In this document: positions 18,316 to 27,917 of the stretch, piece by piece
Position numbering within the stretch: position 1 is the first letter of the stretch
Layout of the letters: each line of letters begins with the position of its first letter
NCBI RefSeq assembly: GCF_004766125.1
Contig: NZ_SJSA01000002.1
Span: 186,001 to 250,000, forward strand
DNA: 64,000 nt
Source of the DNA: Duncaniella freteri
Lineage (GTDB): Bacteria; Bacteroidota; Bacteroidia; Bacteroidales; Muribaculaceae
Reading direction: 5' to 3'
Notes under the pieces: model-generated
Seen by the model: the letters and a program-made list of their open reading frames with translations, nothing else
Database searches by the model: none
Told to the model about the DNA's origin: nothing
Position numbers and translations under genes: made by a program

Positions 18316-20241
18316 ATGAAAAAGTATCTCATACCGATAGCAACAGTGTTTGCAGCGATATTAACAGTCTCAGCCTCTCCTCGTAATTCTGATCCGGTTG
18401 TTATGACTGTCAACGGCAAGGAGATAAAGCTTAGCGAATTCGAATATCTGTATAAAAAGAACAATCTACAGCAGGCAGCCCCGCTTTCGATAGATGATTA
18501 TGTGGATATGTTTGTTGTATATAAACTTAAGGTCGCTGATGCTGAGGTCGCAGGAATTGACACTACCAAGGCTTTCCGTGACGAGTTCAATGGGTATTGT
18601 GCTGAGTTGTCAGCTCCTTATCTGAGAGATTCGCTTGTGGAGCAGCGTCTTGTGGCGGAGGCGTATGACCGTATGCACCGTGAGCGTTGTGTCAGCCATA
18701 TATTGCTTCCGTATGGTAAGACTCTTGCCGAGAGGGAGGCTAATCGGGCACGTCTTGATTCAATACGTTCGGTTATTATGGACGGTGCTGATTTCGGAGA
18801 GATGGCTATCAAGTATTCATATGATCGATCGGCAGCAAGGAATTTTGGGAATATGGGATATATTCGGTCCGGTATGCTCCCTTATCCGTTTGAAAAAGTT
18901 GCTTATGACACACCTGTGGGGGAGATATCTCCTGTGTTTGAGGATGCGCCGTATGGATTTCATATTATAAAAGTTACGGATGAACGACAAGTGGAAGGAG
19001 ATGTGTCGGCTCGTCATATACTTAAACTGACTAAAGGACTTTCCCCTGATGATGCGGCGGCAAAAAAAGCTCAGATCGATTCCATAGCGACATTGCTTAA
19101 GAACGGAGCGGATTTTGAAGACCTTGCTCGCCGGGAGAGTGAGGATCCCGGTTCGGCGATACGTGGAGGGAATCTCGGATTCTTTGGCAGAGGGATGATG
19201 GTGCCGGAATTTGAGCAGGCTGCATTCTCGCTTAAGCCTGGAGAGATGTCCGAACCGTTCAGTACAGCCTATGGCTATCATATAGTACAGACCCTTGAGC
19301 GCAAGCCTTTGCCTACATTGAATGAATCTCGCAGTCATATTCTTGAGATGATGAGCAGAGATGAGAGATCCGTATTGCCACAGAAAGAATTCCTTTCAAA
19401 AGTGAGAGCTGAGCATGGCATTGATGTTTCGAGTGAAGCTATGAATGCCGTCCGTTCGATTGTTGAGGGAAGCCATGACCGTTCTGCTGCCCTTAAGGCT
19501 CTTAGGGTTTCGTCTTTGGTTCTTGCAGAGTTCCCATCCAGGAAGCTCAAGGTGTCGGATGTTGTGGAGAGGATGCCTGAACTGCCAGAAGTGGACCTTG
19601 GGATCTTGTTCAGCTATTATGTGGATGAGTGTATTGATAATGAAACCATAGAGTTGGCTAAGGCGCGCCTTGCTGAAACCAATACCGATTATCGCAACCT
19701 TGTTAACGAGTACCGTGACGGTATATTGCTGTTTGAGATAAGCAACAGGAATGTATGGGAGCGGTCAAGTGTCGATGTTGAAGCACAGAACAGTTTTTTC
19801 CGTCAGAATCGTACAGCCTATTCATGGGATGTCCCTCACTTCAAGGGCTACGTGATTTCAGCTATGAGCGATTCTGTCGCATCTGAGATACAAGGATTCC
19901 TTGCAAAGAATCCGATAAATAAGGATATGCTTTCTGTATCGCTTGAAGATCGGTTTGGTGCGGATGTTAAGGTCGAGCATATCCTTGCTGCCAAGGGTGA
20001 AAATAAGATAATAGACAATATAGCCTTTGGTGGAGCCGAAGTGTCACCGGAAGGGAAGTGGGTGGCATGGTTTCCATACGCCTACAAGATAATCGATGTA
20101 CCGGAGGAGGCATCTGATGTTAAGTCGGTTCTTGTTTCTGACCTTCAGCAGCAGCTTGAAGCTGACTGGGTGAAATCACTTCGTTCGAAGTATAAAGTGA
20201 AGATCAACAGGAAAGCTATAAGGAAGTTTGTATCAAAATGA
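18316..20241 (+). CDS. Periplasmic peptidyl-prolyl isomerase/chaperone with two parvulin domains (SurA/PpiD-like)
   Basis: 641 residues with an N-terminal signal peptide (about 1-20, ending SASP). Two parvulin domains are visible: about 117-222 (SHILLPYGK ... YGFHIIKVTD) and about 227-330 (ARHILKLTKG ... GGNLGFFGRGMMVPEFE ... YGYHIVQTLE). Helical chaperone segments flank them. The expected role is folding and delivery of outer-membrane proteins in the periplasm, consistent with the tamL and DUF5686 genes nearby. It ends 24 bases before a convergent gene. Confidence 0.9.
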   Translation: MKKYLIPIATVFAAILTVSASPRNSDPVVMTVNGKEIKLSEFEYLYKKNNLQQAAPLSIDDYVDMFVVYKLKVADAEVAGIDTTKAFRDEFNGYCAELSAPYLRDSLVEQRLVAEAYDRMHRERCVSHILLPYGKTLAEREANRARLDSIRSVIMDGADFGEMAIKYSYDRSAARNFGNMGYIRSGMLPYPFEKVAYDTPVGEISPVFEDAPYGFHIIKVTDERQVEGDVSARHILKLTKGLSPDDAAAKKAQIDSIATLLKNGADFEDLARRESEDPGSAIRGGNLGFFGRGMMVPEFEQAAFSLKPGEMSEPFSTAYGYHIVQTLERKPLPTLNESRSHILEMMSRDERSVLPQKEFLSKVRAEHGIDVSSEAMNAVRSIVEGSHDRSAALKALRVSSLVLAEFPSRKLKVSDVVERMPELPEVDLGILFSYYVDECIDNETIELAKARLAETNTDYRNLVNEYRDGILLFEISNRNVWERSSVDVEAQNSFFRQNRTAYSWDVPHFKGYVISAMSDSVASEIQGFLAKNPINKDMLSVSLEDRFGADVKVEHILAAKGENKIIDNIAFGGAEVSPEGKWVAWFPYAYKIIDVPEEASDVKSVLVSDLQQQLEADWVKSLRSKYKVKINRKAIRKFVSK

Positions 20242-20265
20242 GATCCGTATGGCAGGTTACATTTC

Positions 20266-22800
20266 TTAGAATGTGAAATGGAACATGAACCGTAGACCGC
20301 CGCGGCATGCCTGAGGATTGTTGCGATAGGTGAGTCGCCATGTGTAATCGATACGAAGAACCTTGAATACATTGTCGATACCTATACCGGCTTCCATGTA
20401 GGGGGTAGAGCTCATAAGCTGGGTGTGGGCATCGGTAGGGAAAACGAACAGTGACGGATTTTCCCAAGGGCGGTTGCGATGGCTCAGATGTCCGTAAAGT
20501 CCGCGGAAAACTATGGCTTCGCGTAGTTTGAGTTTCTTTAATAAGGGTATGTAGTTGAGTATCGCTCCGTTAGCCCAGTAAGTGAGGTCCCATTGCGCAT
20601 AACTGTCATTGATGAACTCCATTGGGTTGAGGCATGAGAATGATTCTGCCTGAAGGAAGTATGACAGGTTGGCATTTGGTATAAGCAGATTCGGATAGGG
20701 TGATCTTGTCCATACATGACCGCCCTTAAGAAATACGTCCATATACCCGAATGCCGAGAACCAGAATCTTTTACTGAATGATGCCTCGGTTGAGAATAAT
20801 GCGAACGGATTTCCGAACACTCCTTTCGGTGCCCATGTGTGGCTGAGCGTGAACACCGGAGCGTCAAAATTGATAGGCACACGGCCGGATCTCATCTGAT
20901 AAAACTTTTCGCCTGGGGCATACCGCAGTTCTATGGTTGCTGAATTCATCGTATAGTGATGGAATGAATTCCCCATTCCGTTGACGAATTGCATATATCT
21001 TGTCGGTTCCTGCCTTTCGCTCTCCAGCTTGGCTTTGATTGTGAAATTGTTCTCCATCTCAAGCGTGTATTCCAGTTTGCTCACTCGGTGATAGGTCATC
21101 TGTATATCCTCCATACGCTTGGCGGACATGAACATATTGTCCTGATTATTGAGTGTGAAATTCTGTCCGAGCATATCCATGTCATATAGCTGGGTGAAGC
21201 GTAGAGAGTGAACAGGGAATTCTCTTGAATGCTGACGCTTGTCGCGGAATGAATACTCCACTTCGCCGCTGTATTTCCATTTATGATCACGGAAGCCTCT
21301 TGCCACATATCCTCTGGCAAACCATCTTGGTGACAATGCGGCAGTGGTCATTCCTCCGGCTCTTAGGCGGAATCCTTCGATTGTATTGGTCGAGAAAGTC
21401 GAAGTGAGTGGCCCGATGTCAAATTTTGATGGGTTTCCTGTGGTGATATATCCTGAAGTGAAAGTCTTTAGTGCCTTTTCTCCCCAATAATATAAAGGAA
21501 CGGATCGCATTCTCTTTATCATATTTTCCATAGAGTTCTCTCCATGTGCAATCCGTGTAGTCCGATTCTCTTTCCAGAAAATCGAGTCACGGTCATATAC
21601 CCCTTGTGCATACACCTGGGATTGTCCGCGATCAAATATTGATTGATCGGTGAGACGGTCAAAATTATGTCCGGTATATACGGTGTTGCGTCGTGCGTAC
21701 ATTTCCGGCATACCTGGTATTATGGATGCCTCTATTATCATATCATCCTTTGTCTTTAGGCGTGTACCGTCGGGTAGCTGCTCATAATCCTGTGAAATGA
21801 GCATGTTATTGATGAAATTAAGGTTTATGTTGTGGGGCACATGCATCACTATTCGCTTTATGAACATGGTGGAGTCTCCTACCGGGACATAGAAACGCCC
21901 TGTGAATCCGAATGAGGCAGAATTTCTTGGCACAAAGGTAAGCTCCACGCATTCCACCGAGTCAACAGGCACGGTATCGGTGAGATAGAATTTATAGAAA
22001 TCCGGTGCGATACGTGACAGGGGGCTGACGAAGCGGTTCTGAAGGATGTTGATGTCATTATTGTAGACATCGACTTCGCGCATCACATCCTCATAGAATG
22101 TCTTCATGCTCTCTTGGTCAAGAAAATTGTCCATTCCTGACTGGCGTAGGCCTTTCACATATTCCTTTTCGCTCTGAGGAGTGTTGCGATAGTTGACCTC
22201 AGAGGCTTTTTCCCGTAAGGCTACATTGAGGATGGGTTCTCCGGTCAGAGCTGAAGTGTCAATGTATTCTTTTATGAAAGAGAATTTTTTGTCAAATCCT
22301 CTTTTTGCCGAGTCATTGAACTGGTAGTTGTTGATCGCAAGAGTTATGCGTTCGTATTTGTCGTAATTGTAGTCAGGTTTCCGTCGGGGATCTCCAATGT
22401 CCTGTGTGGCACGGATACGCTCCATGAATGCCACTGCTGGATTGTTTTTCTTAGTGTAATGCTCCTTCTTTGGTTTGGCTATCACAGTGTTGAGCAGTAC
22501 ACCTGTGGAATGCAGATCGAAGTCTATGATTATTTTGTTCCCTTTCTTGGCTGGCAGCTGTTTGGTGTCATATCCCATAGATGCAGCCTGTATGGAATCC
22601 CATCTTAGAGCTGTGGTTATCGTGTATTTGCCATTGTCGTCAGTGAGTGTGCCACGGTCGGTTCCTTTTAGAAGGACTGTAGCGAATGGTATCGGTTCAT
22701 GTGTGAGAGAATCCCTCACCACTCCGGTGACTGTCACATTATCGGCATGTACCTTTATAGGGTTTGCAATAAGAATGAATATGATGGTGCGCAAGCGCAT
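20266..22800 (-). CDS. DUF5686 outer-membrane protein with carboxypeptidase-regulatory-like N-domain
   Basis: 844 residues. A signal peptide (MRLRTIIFILIANPIKVHA) is followed by a carboxypeptidase-regulatory-like beta sandwich (about 20-105: VTGVVRDSLTHEPIPFATVLLKG, split here as motif V-x-G-x-V and PIPFATVLL). The rest matches the DUF5686 family and ends in alternating aromatic/hydrophobic strands and a terminal Phe, as expected for an outer-membrane barrel. It lacks a TonB box/plug, so it is not a SusC-type transporter. Function of DUF5686 is undefined. Confidence 0.85.
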   Translation of the reverse strand: MRLRTIIFILIANPIKVHADNVTVTGVVRDSLTHEPIPFATVLLKGTDRGTLTDDNGKYTITTALRWDSIQAASMGYDTKQLPAKKGNKIIIDFDLHSTGVLLNTVIAKPKKEHYTKKNNPAVAFMERIRATQDIGDPRRKPDYNYDKYERITLAINNYQFNDSAKRGFDKKFSFIKEYIDTSALTGEPILNVALREKASEVNYRNTPQSEKEYVKGLRQSGMDNFLDQESMKTFYEDVMREVDVYNNDINILQNRFVSPLSRIAPDFYKFYLTDTVPVDSVECVELTFVPRNSASFGFTGRFYVPVGDSTMFIKRIVMHVPHNINLNFINNMLISQDYEQLPDGTRLKTKDDMIIEASIIPGMPEMYARRNTVYTGHNFDRLTDQSIFDRGQSQVYAQGVYDRDSIFWKENRTTRIAHGENSMENMIKRMRSVPLYYWGEKALKTFTSGYITTGNPSKFDIGPLTSTFSTNTIEGFRLRAGGMTTAALSPRWFARGYVARGFRDHKWKYSGEVEYSFRDKRQHSREFPVHSLRFTQLYDMDMLGQNFTLNNQDNMFMSAKRMEDIQMTYHRVSKLEYTLEMENNFTIKAKLESERQEPTRYMQFVNGMGNSFHHYTMNSATIELRYAPGEKFYQMRSGRVPINFDAPVFTLSHTWAPKGVFGNPFALFSTEASFSKRFWFSAFGYMDVFLKGGHVWTRSPYPNLLIPNANLSYFLQAESFSCLNPMEFINDSYAQWDLTYWANGAILNYIPLLKKLKLREAIVFRGLYGHLSHRNRPWENPSLFVFPTDAHTQLMSSTPYMEAGIGIDNVFKVLRIDYTWRLTYRNNPQACRGGLRFMFHFTF

Positions 22801-22852
22801 TTGTAATCGAAAAATTTTGATAAAAATCCTATTTTAGAAACTCTATTTTATT

Positions 22853-22860
22853 TAATTTTG
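22853..22860 (+). promoter_or_regulatory. -7 promoter core TAATTTTG for the CYTH gene
   Basis: Exact TAnnTTTG on the plus strand, 55 bases upstream of the ATG at 22916. Confidence 0.55.
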
Positions 22861-22915
22861 CAAAATTACGGAAAATCCTGAGAACATCTCTCCTCATATG
22901 TTATTAAATGATGTT

Positions 22916-23377
22916 ATGGGAAAGGAAATAGAACGAAAATTTCTTGTAAAGGACAATAGTTTCATCCAAATGACCACCGAGTTGCTTCATATATGTCAGA
23001 CTTATATATCAGACAAGCCTGAGGCGACAGTCCGAATCCGTGTGTGTGACGATCATGCCTGGATCACGGTGAAAGGTAAGAATGATGGGGCGGTGCGTGA
23101 TGAATGGGAGTATGCGATACCGGTTAATGATGCAATGGAGATGGCTGAAAGACTGGCGGGTGGATGGAATATTGATAAGACGCGTTATGTGGTGATATAT
23201 GAAGGAGCTCGCTGGGAGGTGGATGTGTTTCACGGAAGGCATGACGGTCTTGTCCTTGCTGAGATTGAGCTTTCGTCTGCCTCTGATAGCTTTGTCCTTC
23301 CTCCGTTCATCGGTGATGAGGTGACAGGAGATCCGCGATACTATAACTCGGTGCTTGCGGCTCATAAGCAGTTGTAA
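22916..23377 (+). CDS. CYTH domain protein (triphosphate-metal tunnel fold)
   Basis: 153 residues from MGKEIERKFLV, which carries the hallmark ExExK motif (EIERK); an in-frame ATG at 22898 adds only six residues. Further acidic and basic tunnel residues follow: TVRIRV, WITVKGK, RDEWEY, KTRYVV, WEVDVF and LAEIELSS. CYTH proteins of this short bacterial type are usually inorganic triphosphatases, sometimes adenylate cyclases. Cytoplasmic. Between divergent DUF5686 and the convergent acyl-CoA ligase. Confidence 0.9.
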   Translation: MGKEIERKFLVKDNSFIQMTTELLHICQTYISDKPEATVRIRVCDDHAWITVKGKNDGAVRDEWEYAIPVNDAMEMAERLAGGWNIDKTRYVVIYEGARWEVDVFHGRHDGLVLAEIELSSASDSFVLPPFIGDEVTGDPRYYNSVLAAHKQL

Positions 23378-23418
23378 CGCATAAAAGATGGTGAGTCATA
23401 ATGCACAATTATAAAGAT

Positions 23419-23458
23419 TTACCCCTGCTACAGCTACCTGTGGCAAGGGTAATTTCTT
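23419..23458. terminator. Hairpin terminator between convergent CYTH and acyl-CoA ligase genes
   Basis: A 15-bp stem with one mismatch (23419-23433 with 23438-23452, four-base loop CTAC) followed by TTTCTT on the plus strand. A second, weaker hairpin (CAAAAAGGG with CCCTCTTTTG, 23459-23490) follows and may serve the minus-strand gene. Confidence 0.55.
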
Positions 23459-23509
23459 CAAAAAGGGAGTTTTGACACACCCTCTTTTGTGAATTATTCA
23501 GAATTGTGT

Positions 23510-25165
23510 TTATTTGTAGAGGTAACGCTTGATAGAGCGTTTCGGGGTCTTTTCGAATTCCTCCTGCTGTATGCGGTACGATTGCACTTGTGAGTATCCG
23601 GGGAGGCTTTCATTTAGTGTGCGAATGTTCTCGTCCATTATCTTTTCGATATCCGAATCGGTGAAGCCTTGTGACTGGGCTGCTTCGAGGTCGGGGAATA
23701 TGAGTGCTACCAGGCGTCCGGCTCCGGAGTCGACGATGAGTGATTCGGAGACGTAAGGGAGGTTATTGAGCTTGTCCTCAATCTCTTCAGGATAGATGTT
23801 CTGTCCTGACGGTCCGAGAATCATGTTTTTGTCGCGGCCGCGCACATAGAGGAATCCTTCCTCGTCAAGGTTGCATATGTCACCAGTGCAAAGCCATCCG
23901 TCATCATCGATAGCCTCGGCTGTCGCTTCCGGGTTCTTATAATATCCGAGCATTACATTTGTGCCTTTCACGTAAAGTATGCCGGGGACTGATGCCGGAT
24001 TGGGGGACGAAACTTTGGCTTCGATGCGATCGACGATGCGTCCGCAGGATGCCATGCGGTTGTTGGTGCAAGGGGCATAAGCGATTAGCGGTCCGCATTC
24101 AGTCATGCCGTAGCCCACAGTGTACGGAAAGTTGCATCGGCGTAGGAAACGTTCCACATCTTTGTTGAGGGCGGCTCCTCCGATGATGATTTCCTGTAGG
24201 TTGCCTCCAAATGTCTCTTTGAGCCGATCGAGGATGCGTGCGAGCAGACGGTCGTCGACAAACGGAACCATCAGCATCAGTTTCATCAATGGTTTCTCAA
24301 GAAGCGGGAATACTCGTGTGCGTATAATCTTCTCTATAATCAGGGGCACGGCTACTATATAGCGCGGGCGCACCTGTGCGAATGCCTCCACCAATATGCG
24401 TGGTGATGGTGTGCGGGTGAGCACATGTATATGGTTGCCTGATACGAATGGACGGAGCATATCAATGGTGAGGCCATACATGTGTGCCAATGGGAGCATG
24501 CACACTACGCCGTCTCCCGGGTCGGATGGCAGATAGTCCATGCAGTAGCGCACGTTGGACCAAAGTGAACGGTAGGGGAGCATGACTCCTTTGGAAAAGC
24601 CTGTCGATCCGGATGTATATGATATCAGGCACAGTTCATCATTGTCCTCTTTGTAGTAGTTGACATCCTCAGGTGTGAAACGGTCAGGGTATGCTTGACC
24701 GAAAAGTTCATTAAGATGAGCACGTGTATGGGTCAGTTTTTCATCATTGGAGTGGATCAGTGAGAAGTCACGTGTACACAATGCTCCGGAAATCCTGGTC
24801 ATGCCATCGGGATTGAGGGCTTCCCATACAGCTTCGTCAATTATTGCAAGTTTAGCATCGGAATGGTTTATAAGATGCTGGATATTGTCGGGCTTGAAGT
24901 CGGCAAGTATAGGTACAATAACAGCTCCGTAAGTAACTGTAGCCAAAAATGCCACACACCATTGGGATGAGTTTTTTCCGCAGAGAGCTACTTTGTCGCC
25001 AGGTACAATACCTATCTCTTTATACAGTATATGTAACTTTGCAATCTTGCGAGCCACGTCTTTATAGGTCATTGTCGTGGCACCAAGATCGGTGAATGCC
25101 GGTAGATTCCAATTGCGACGTATAGAGTCTCTGAAATATTCGTTGAGGCTTTCGCGTGCTTCCAT
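23510..25165 (-). CDS. AMP-dependent synthetase, long-chain fatty acid-CoA ligase type
   Basis: 551 residues, an ANL superfamily adenylate-forming enzyme. P-loop motif SYTSGSTGFSKGV, core A5-like VGYGMTECGPLI, A7 WLCTGD, A8 YVRGRDKNMILGPSGQNIYPEEIE and C-terminal catalytic Lys region KTPKRSIKRYLY. Most similar in layout to FadD-type acyl-CoA ligases that activate fatty acids with ATP and CoA; an acyl-ACP substrate cannot be excluded. It has its own promoter and stands apart from the upstream minus-strand genes. Confidence 0.88.
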   Translation of the reverse strand: MEARESLNEYFRDSIRRNWNLPAFTDLGATTMTYKDVARKIAKLHILYKEIGIVPGDKVALCGKNSSQWCVAFLATVTYGAVIVPILADFKPDNIQHLINHSDAKLAIIDEAVWEALNPDGMTRISGALCTRDFSLIHSNDEKLTHTRAHLNELFGQAYPDRFTPEDVNYYKEDNDELCLISYTSGSTGFSKGVMLPYRSLWSNVRYCMDYLPSDPGDGVVCMLPLAHMYGLTIDMLRPFVSGNHIHVLTRTPSPRILVEAFAQVRPRYIVAVPLIIEKIIRTRVFPLLEKPLMKLMLMVPFVDDRLLARILDRLKETFGGNLQEIIIGGAALNKDVERFLRRCNFPYTVGYGMTECGPLIAYAPCTNNRMASCGRIVDRIEAKVSSPNPASVPGILYVKGTNVMLGYYKNPEATAEAIDDDGWLCTGDICNLDEEGFLYVRGRDKNMILGPSGQNIYPEEIEDKLNNLPYVSESLIVDSGAGRLVALIFPDLEAAQSQGFTDSDIEKIMDENIRTLNESLPGYSQVQSYRIQQEEFEKTPKRSIKRYLYK

Positions 25166-25223
25166 TTATTGGGGAATGATTTTAAAAGTGATTAATTTAC
25201 ACTCTGCGAGCGATTTTTGTATG

Positions 25224-25253
25224 CAAAATTAGGCAAAAATCCTTACAATTCAA
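25224..25253 (-). promoter_or_regulatory. Promoter of the acyl-CoA ligase gene
   Basis: TAATTTTG on the minus strand (25231-25224) with TTG at 25253-25251, spaced 19 bases, about 58 bases upstream of the ATG. The rest of 25166-25329 shows no gene. Confidence 0.6.
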
Positions 25254-25329
25254 CACTGCTATAAAAAAATACACTGTTTTGCTTATGCAGCGGGAAATAG
25301 AATAGGGCAGAATGGAAGAATATTATGTG

Positions 25330-26127
25330 CTAATCAGGATTGTGCCGTGAATAGATTGACTTGGATATAATAGAATAGATATCAGCGAGTTCACGTGTCA
25401 GCATTGACTGGTGCTTTTCCATCACAGCCTTATCTCCTCTGACTGCCGGACCGGTCTGTCCGTCAGCCGGGCAGCCGTCAATTGCTTTGCGAACGGTCTC
25501 ACGCAATAGGGGATGCAGCACTTCAAGTGTCAGACCGTCACGCCTCAGGAGGTCATCAGCAATGGTAAACATGTGATTGGAAAAATTGCAGGCGAACACT
25601 GCTGCAACATGCATACGTCTGCGCAGATCTCCGTCGGCATAATACACCTTTTCCGACATTTTCTCTGCCATATGTCGTATTTCATCCGTTATACCAGGAT
25701 TGCATCCCTCGATGAATATCGGCACTTCTGTCATATCTACAGGCACCTGCTTTGAGAATGTCTGTAATGGATAGAAAACACCGGTCCTGTCGGATTTCCC
25801 TGTCAATGCCTCAATAGGCAGGGAGCCTGAGGTATGAAGCCAGAGGGCATTGTTGCGTGGGATTTCTTTTATGACATTATCCACAGCATGGTCGACAAGG
25901 CTTACCACATACACGTCGGCATCGTGGACTATCTCGGATGGATCGTTCACAAATTCAGCTGCATGTAATTTATGCGCTAATTCTTTAGCGGAATCTATGG
26001 ACCTGGAAAATACCTGCACCACATTCCCGACATCCGATTTCTCAAATGCCTGAGCGAGATGGGTAGCAACGTTCCCGGCCCCTATAAATACAATGGAAAG
26101 TGGGTGTCCGGTGGTCTGTGGGATCAT
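25330..26127 (-). CDS. Rossmann-fold DUF2520 protein (putative NADP-dependent oxidoreductase)
   Basis: 265 residues from the ATG at 26127, which follows the nitroreductase stop by one base; an ATG at 26151 would overlap that gene by 23 bases. The N-terminal Rossmann fold has IVFIGAGNVATHLAQAF (dinucleotide-binding GxGNxA) and the DUF2520 helical C-domain includes HVAAVFACNFSNHMF. The family resembles 6-phosphogluconate dehydrogenase/F420-NADP oxidoreductase proteins, substrate unknown. Probably co-transcribed with the nitroreductase. Confidence 0.85.
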   Translation of the reverse strand: MIPQTTGHPLSIVFIGAGNVATHLAQAFEKSDVGNVVQVFSRSIDSAKELAHKLHAAEFVNDPSEIVHDADVYVVSLVDHAVDNVIKEIPRNNALWLHTSGSLPIEALTGKSDRTGVFYPLQTFSKQVPVDMTEVPIFIEGCNPGITDEIRHMAEKMSEKVYYADGDLRRRMHVAAVFACNFSNHMFTIADDLLRRDGLTLEVLHPLLRETVRKAIDGCPADGQTGPAVRGDKAVMEKHQSMLTRELADIYSIISKSIYSRHNPD

Positions 26128-26128
26128 A

Positions 26129-26653
26129 TCACCATTTGCCGATATGGACATTCTCCCACTTTAGTTTTTCTGTGTCCTGTGGCTTGCGTATTTCATTCGG
26201 GTGTCCGAATGAAATAATGCATAGCACCGAGCATTCTTCTGGTATGCCGAGTATCTCCTGTACGTACTGGTCGGAAGGGGTTCCATCGGCTGCAAATCTG
26301 CCATATACCTGTACCCAACAAGATCCGAGTCCGAGAGCTGCCGCCTGGAGTTGCATATATGAAGCTGCTACTGAAGCATCTTCAACCCAGGCTTCTGATT
26401 TTGTAGAATCAACAGTCACAGCAATTGCCAATGGGCAACCTGCCACTGACATGGCTCCTGCCGGCTTGCATGCTGCAAGCTGTTCGAGTGTTGACTTGTC
26501 CTCGATTGCAACTAATTGCCATGCTCTGGCACTCTTGGAGGTAGGGGATAGCAAGGCTGCCTCCAGGATGAGTCTGACATCCTCTTGGGCTATTGGTTCG
26601 TCGGTGTATTTACGTATTGAACGCCTATTGATTATCAGTTCGTGAAAATCCAT
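26129..26653 (-). CDS. Nitroreductase family protein (FMN-dependent)
   Basis: 174 residues. The N-terminal FMN-binding signature is RRSIRKYTDEPI, followed by AALLSPTSKSARAW and the helix AASYMQLQAAALGLGSCWVQ. The typical C-terminal ISFGHPNE segment is present. Such small nitroreductases use NAD(P)H and FMN to reduce nitro-aromatics or quinones; the physiological substrate is unknown. One base separates it from the downstream DUF2520 gene. Confidence 0.9.
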   Translation of the reverse strand: MDFHELIINRRSIRKYTDEPIAQEDVRLILEAALLSPTSKSARAWQLVAIEDKSTLEQLAACKPAGAMSVAGCPLAIAVTVDSTKSEAWVEDASVAASYMQLQAAALGLGSCWVQVYGRFAADGTPSDQYVQEILGIPEECSVLCIISFGHPNEIRKPQDTEKLKWENVHIGKW

Positions 26654-26701
26654 AGCAGTTTTGTTTGAGGCGGTAAGAGATGTATGTGTGGTAATAAGGA
26701 T

Positions 26702-27655
26702 TTATCTGCGGCATATCCATACAGTAGGATATTTGTCACGCAGTGTATTTGCATGGACAGAAGCTTCATCCATAGAGGATGCTGAAGCAGCATATACTCT
26801 AAATTTGTCTCCCATCTCTATGATGGAGAGGGTGGAGTCGTCTCCGATATGCTTAATAGCCAGTTTTTTCGATGGGAAAGACCCTACCACGAGTATGTAA
26901 CGTCCGGGTAGATCTGAGGGTTGTGCGGTTACATGCGCTGTGCTGCATATATCCTCTTTCGGAACAGAGATGTTAAGTTCGATTTCTCTTGATATCTGTA
27001 TGGTTTCCTCATTATTTATTGGAGCGATATTTGATGCCTCAATATTGCTGTTGCGTAGACCGGAGTCAAGAGATGCGAAATTGGTGTGGCGATTTCCAAG
27101 CAGATTGCCTGTTGTAAGGAAAAGTCCGCATACAACAATCAGTATGATCATTGATGCTGCCACCTTAAGAGGTGTGGGAATGGATATGATTTTCGATTCG
27201 TGAATATCTTCAGATGTTCTTTCCAAAGATGCATCTTCAATAATAGGGGTTATGGCTATTGGTGAGAAGCCTCCATATCGGAATGATACAGCCGACGATG
27301 CGGATGGTTCGAACACGAGCGATCCTTCGGATATCGACATTTCGCCCAGATTGCCTAATGGGAGCGTTTTGACTTCTTCGAGTTGGTTGCGGAATGATGA
27401 TATTGCAGTATCTATCTCTGCACGAGCTGAGTCGAGGGATATTCCGCAACGCCGCGCCACGCTTTCGGCAAGTAAACCATCGTTGATGGTGAGTGCCTGA
27501 TTGAATCCGAGAGAACGTGTCGGTGGCATAAACTGACCTGACTCCGAATCATAGCGGGCTGGGGTCTCATGCGCTAAGAATGCACCGAGTCCGGGAGCCA
27601 CAACACAGTCATGGTTCATGAGCAGATATTCTATGTGAGCGGTCAAGTCAATCAT
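26702..27655 (-). CDS. HU-CCDC81-type DNA-binding-like domain fused through a membrane helix to a SPOR domain
   Basis: 317 residues. Residues about 1-120 match the bacterial HU-CCDC81 domains (IEYLLMNHDCVVAPGLGAF and KTLPLGNLGEMS). A single membrane helix lies at about 165-188 (VAASMIILIVVCGLFLTTG). A linker leads to a C-terminal SPOR-like domain (about 245-317: YILVVGSFPSKKLA, then FRVYAASASSMDEA). SPOR domains bind denuded septal peptidoglycan, so the protein may mark the division site from the inside. The HU-like part is therefore predicted to be cytosolic. Promoter core lies 4 bases from the ATG. Confidence 0.85.
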   Translation of the reverse strand: MIDLTAHIEYLLMNHDCVVAPGLGAFLAHETPARYDSESGQFMPPTRSLGFNQALTINDGLLAESVARRCGISLDSARAEIDTAISSFRNQLEEVKTLPLGNLGEMSISEGSLVFEPSASSAVSFRYGGFSPIAITPIIEDASLERTSEDIHESKIISIPTPLKVAASMIILIVVCGLFLTTGNLLGNRHTNFASLDSGLRNSNIEASNIAPINNEETIQISREIELNISVPKEDICSTAHVTAQPSDLPGRYILVVGSFPSKKLAIKHIGDDSTLSIIEMGDKFRVYAASASSMDEASVHANTLRDKYPTVWICRR

Positions 27656-27659
27656 GTTG

Positions 27660-27691
27660 CAAAGTTAAGCATTTTTTCCTGTTCAGGCAAA
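27660..27691 (-). promoter_or_regulatory. Complete promoter for the HU/SPOR gene, almost at the start codon
   Basis: -7 TAACTTTG (27667-27660) and -33 TTTG (27691-27688) with a 20-base spacer. Only 4 bases separate the core from the ATG at 27655, predicting a leaderless or near-leaderless mRNA. Confidence 0.7.
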
Positions 27692-27855
27692 CTAAAAATC
27701 CGACCCCATCACCATTTTGATTTATAACAAGCTGATAGATAATATGAAAATAAATTTATGCAAAGTGCAGCTTTAATGCATGCATTTGTCATTTAGCTCC
27801 ACTCTGTTAAAGCATTGCTTTAGCGGTGCTAAATATGAAAATCATGTAATGTCAA

Positions 27856-27894
27856 AAAAACCAGTAGGATCCAATCCGGATCCTACTGGTTTTT
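27856..27894. terminator. Bidirectional intrinsic terminator downstream of typA
   Basis: Perfect 17-bp stem (27856-27872 with 27878-27894) and five-base loop AATCC. A run and T run at the ends give a U tract in both directions. It ends the typA transcript; 27668-27855 otherwise holds only AT-rich DNA with no gene I can support. Confidence 0.85.
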
Positions 27895-27917
27895 ATTTGT
27901 ATCGTGATGATGTGGGG

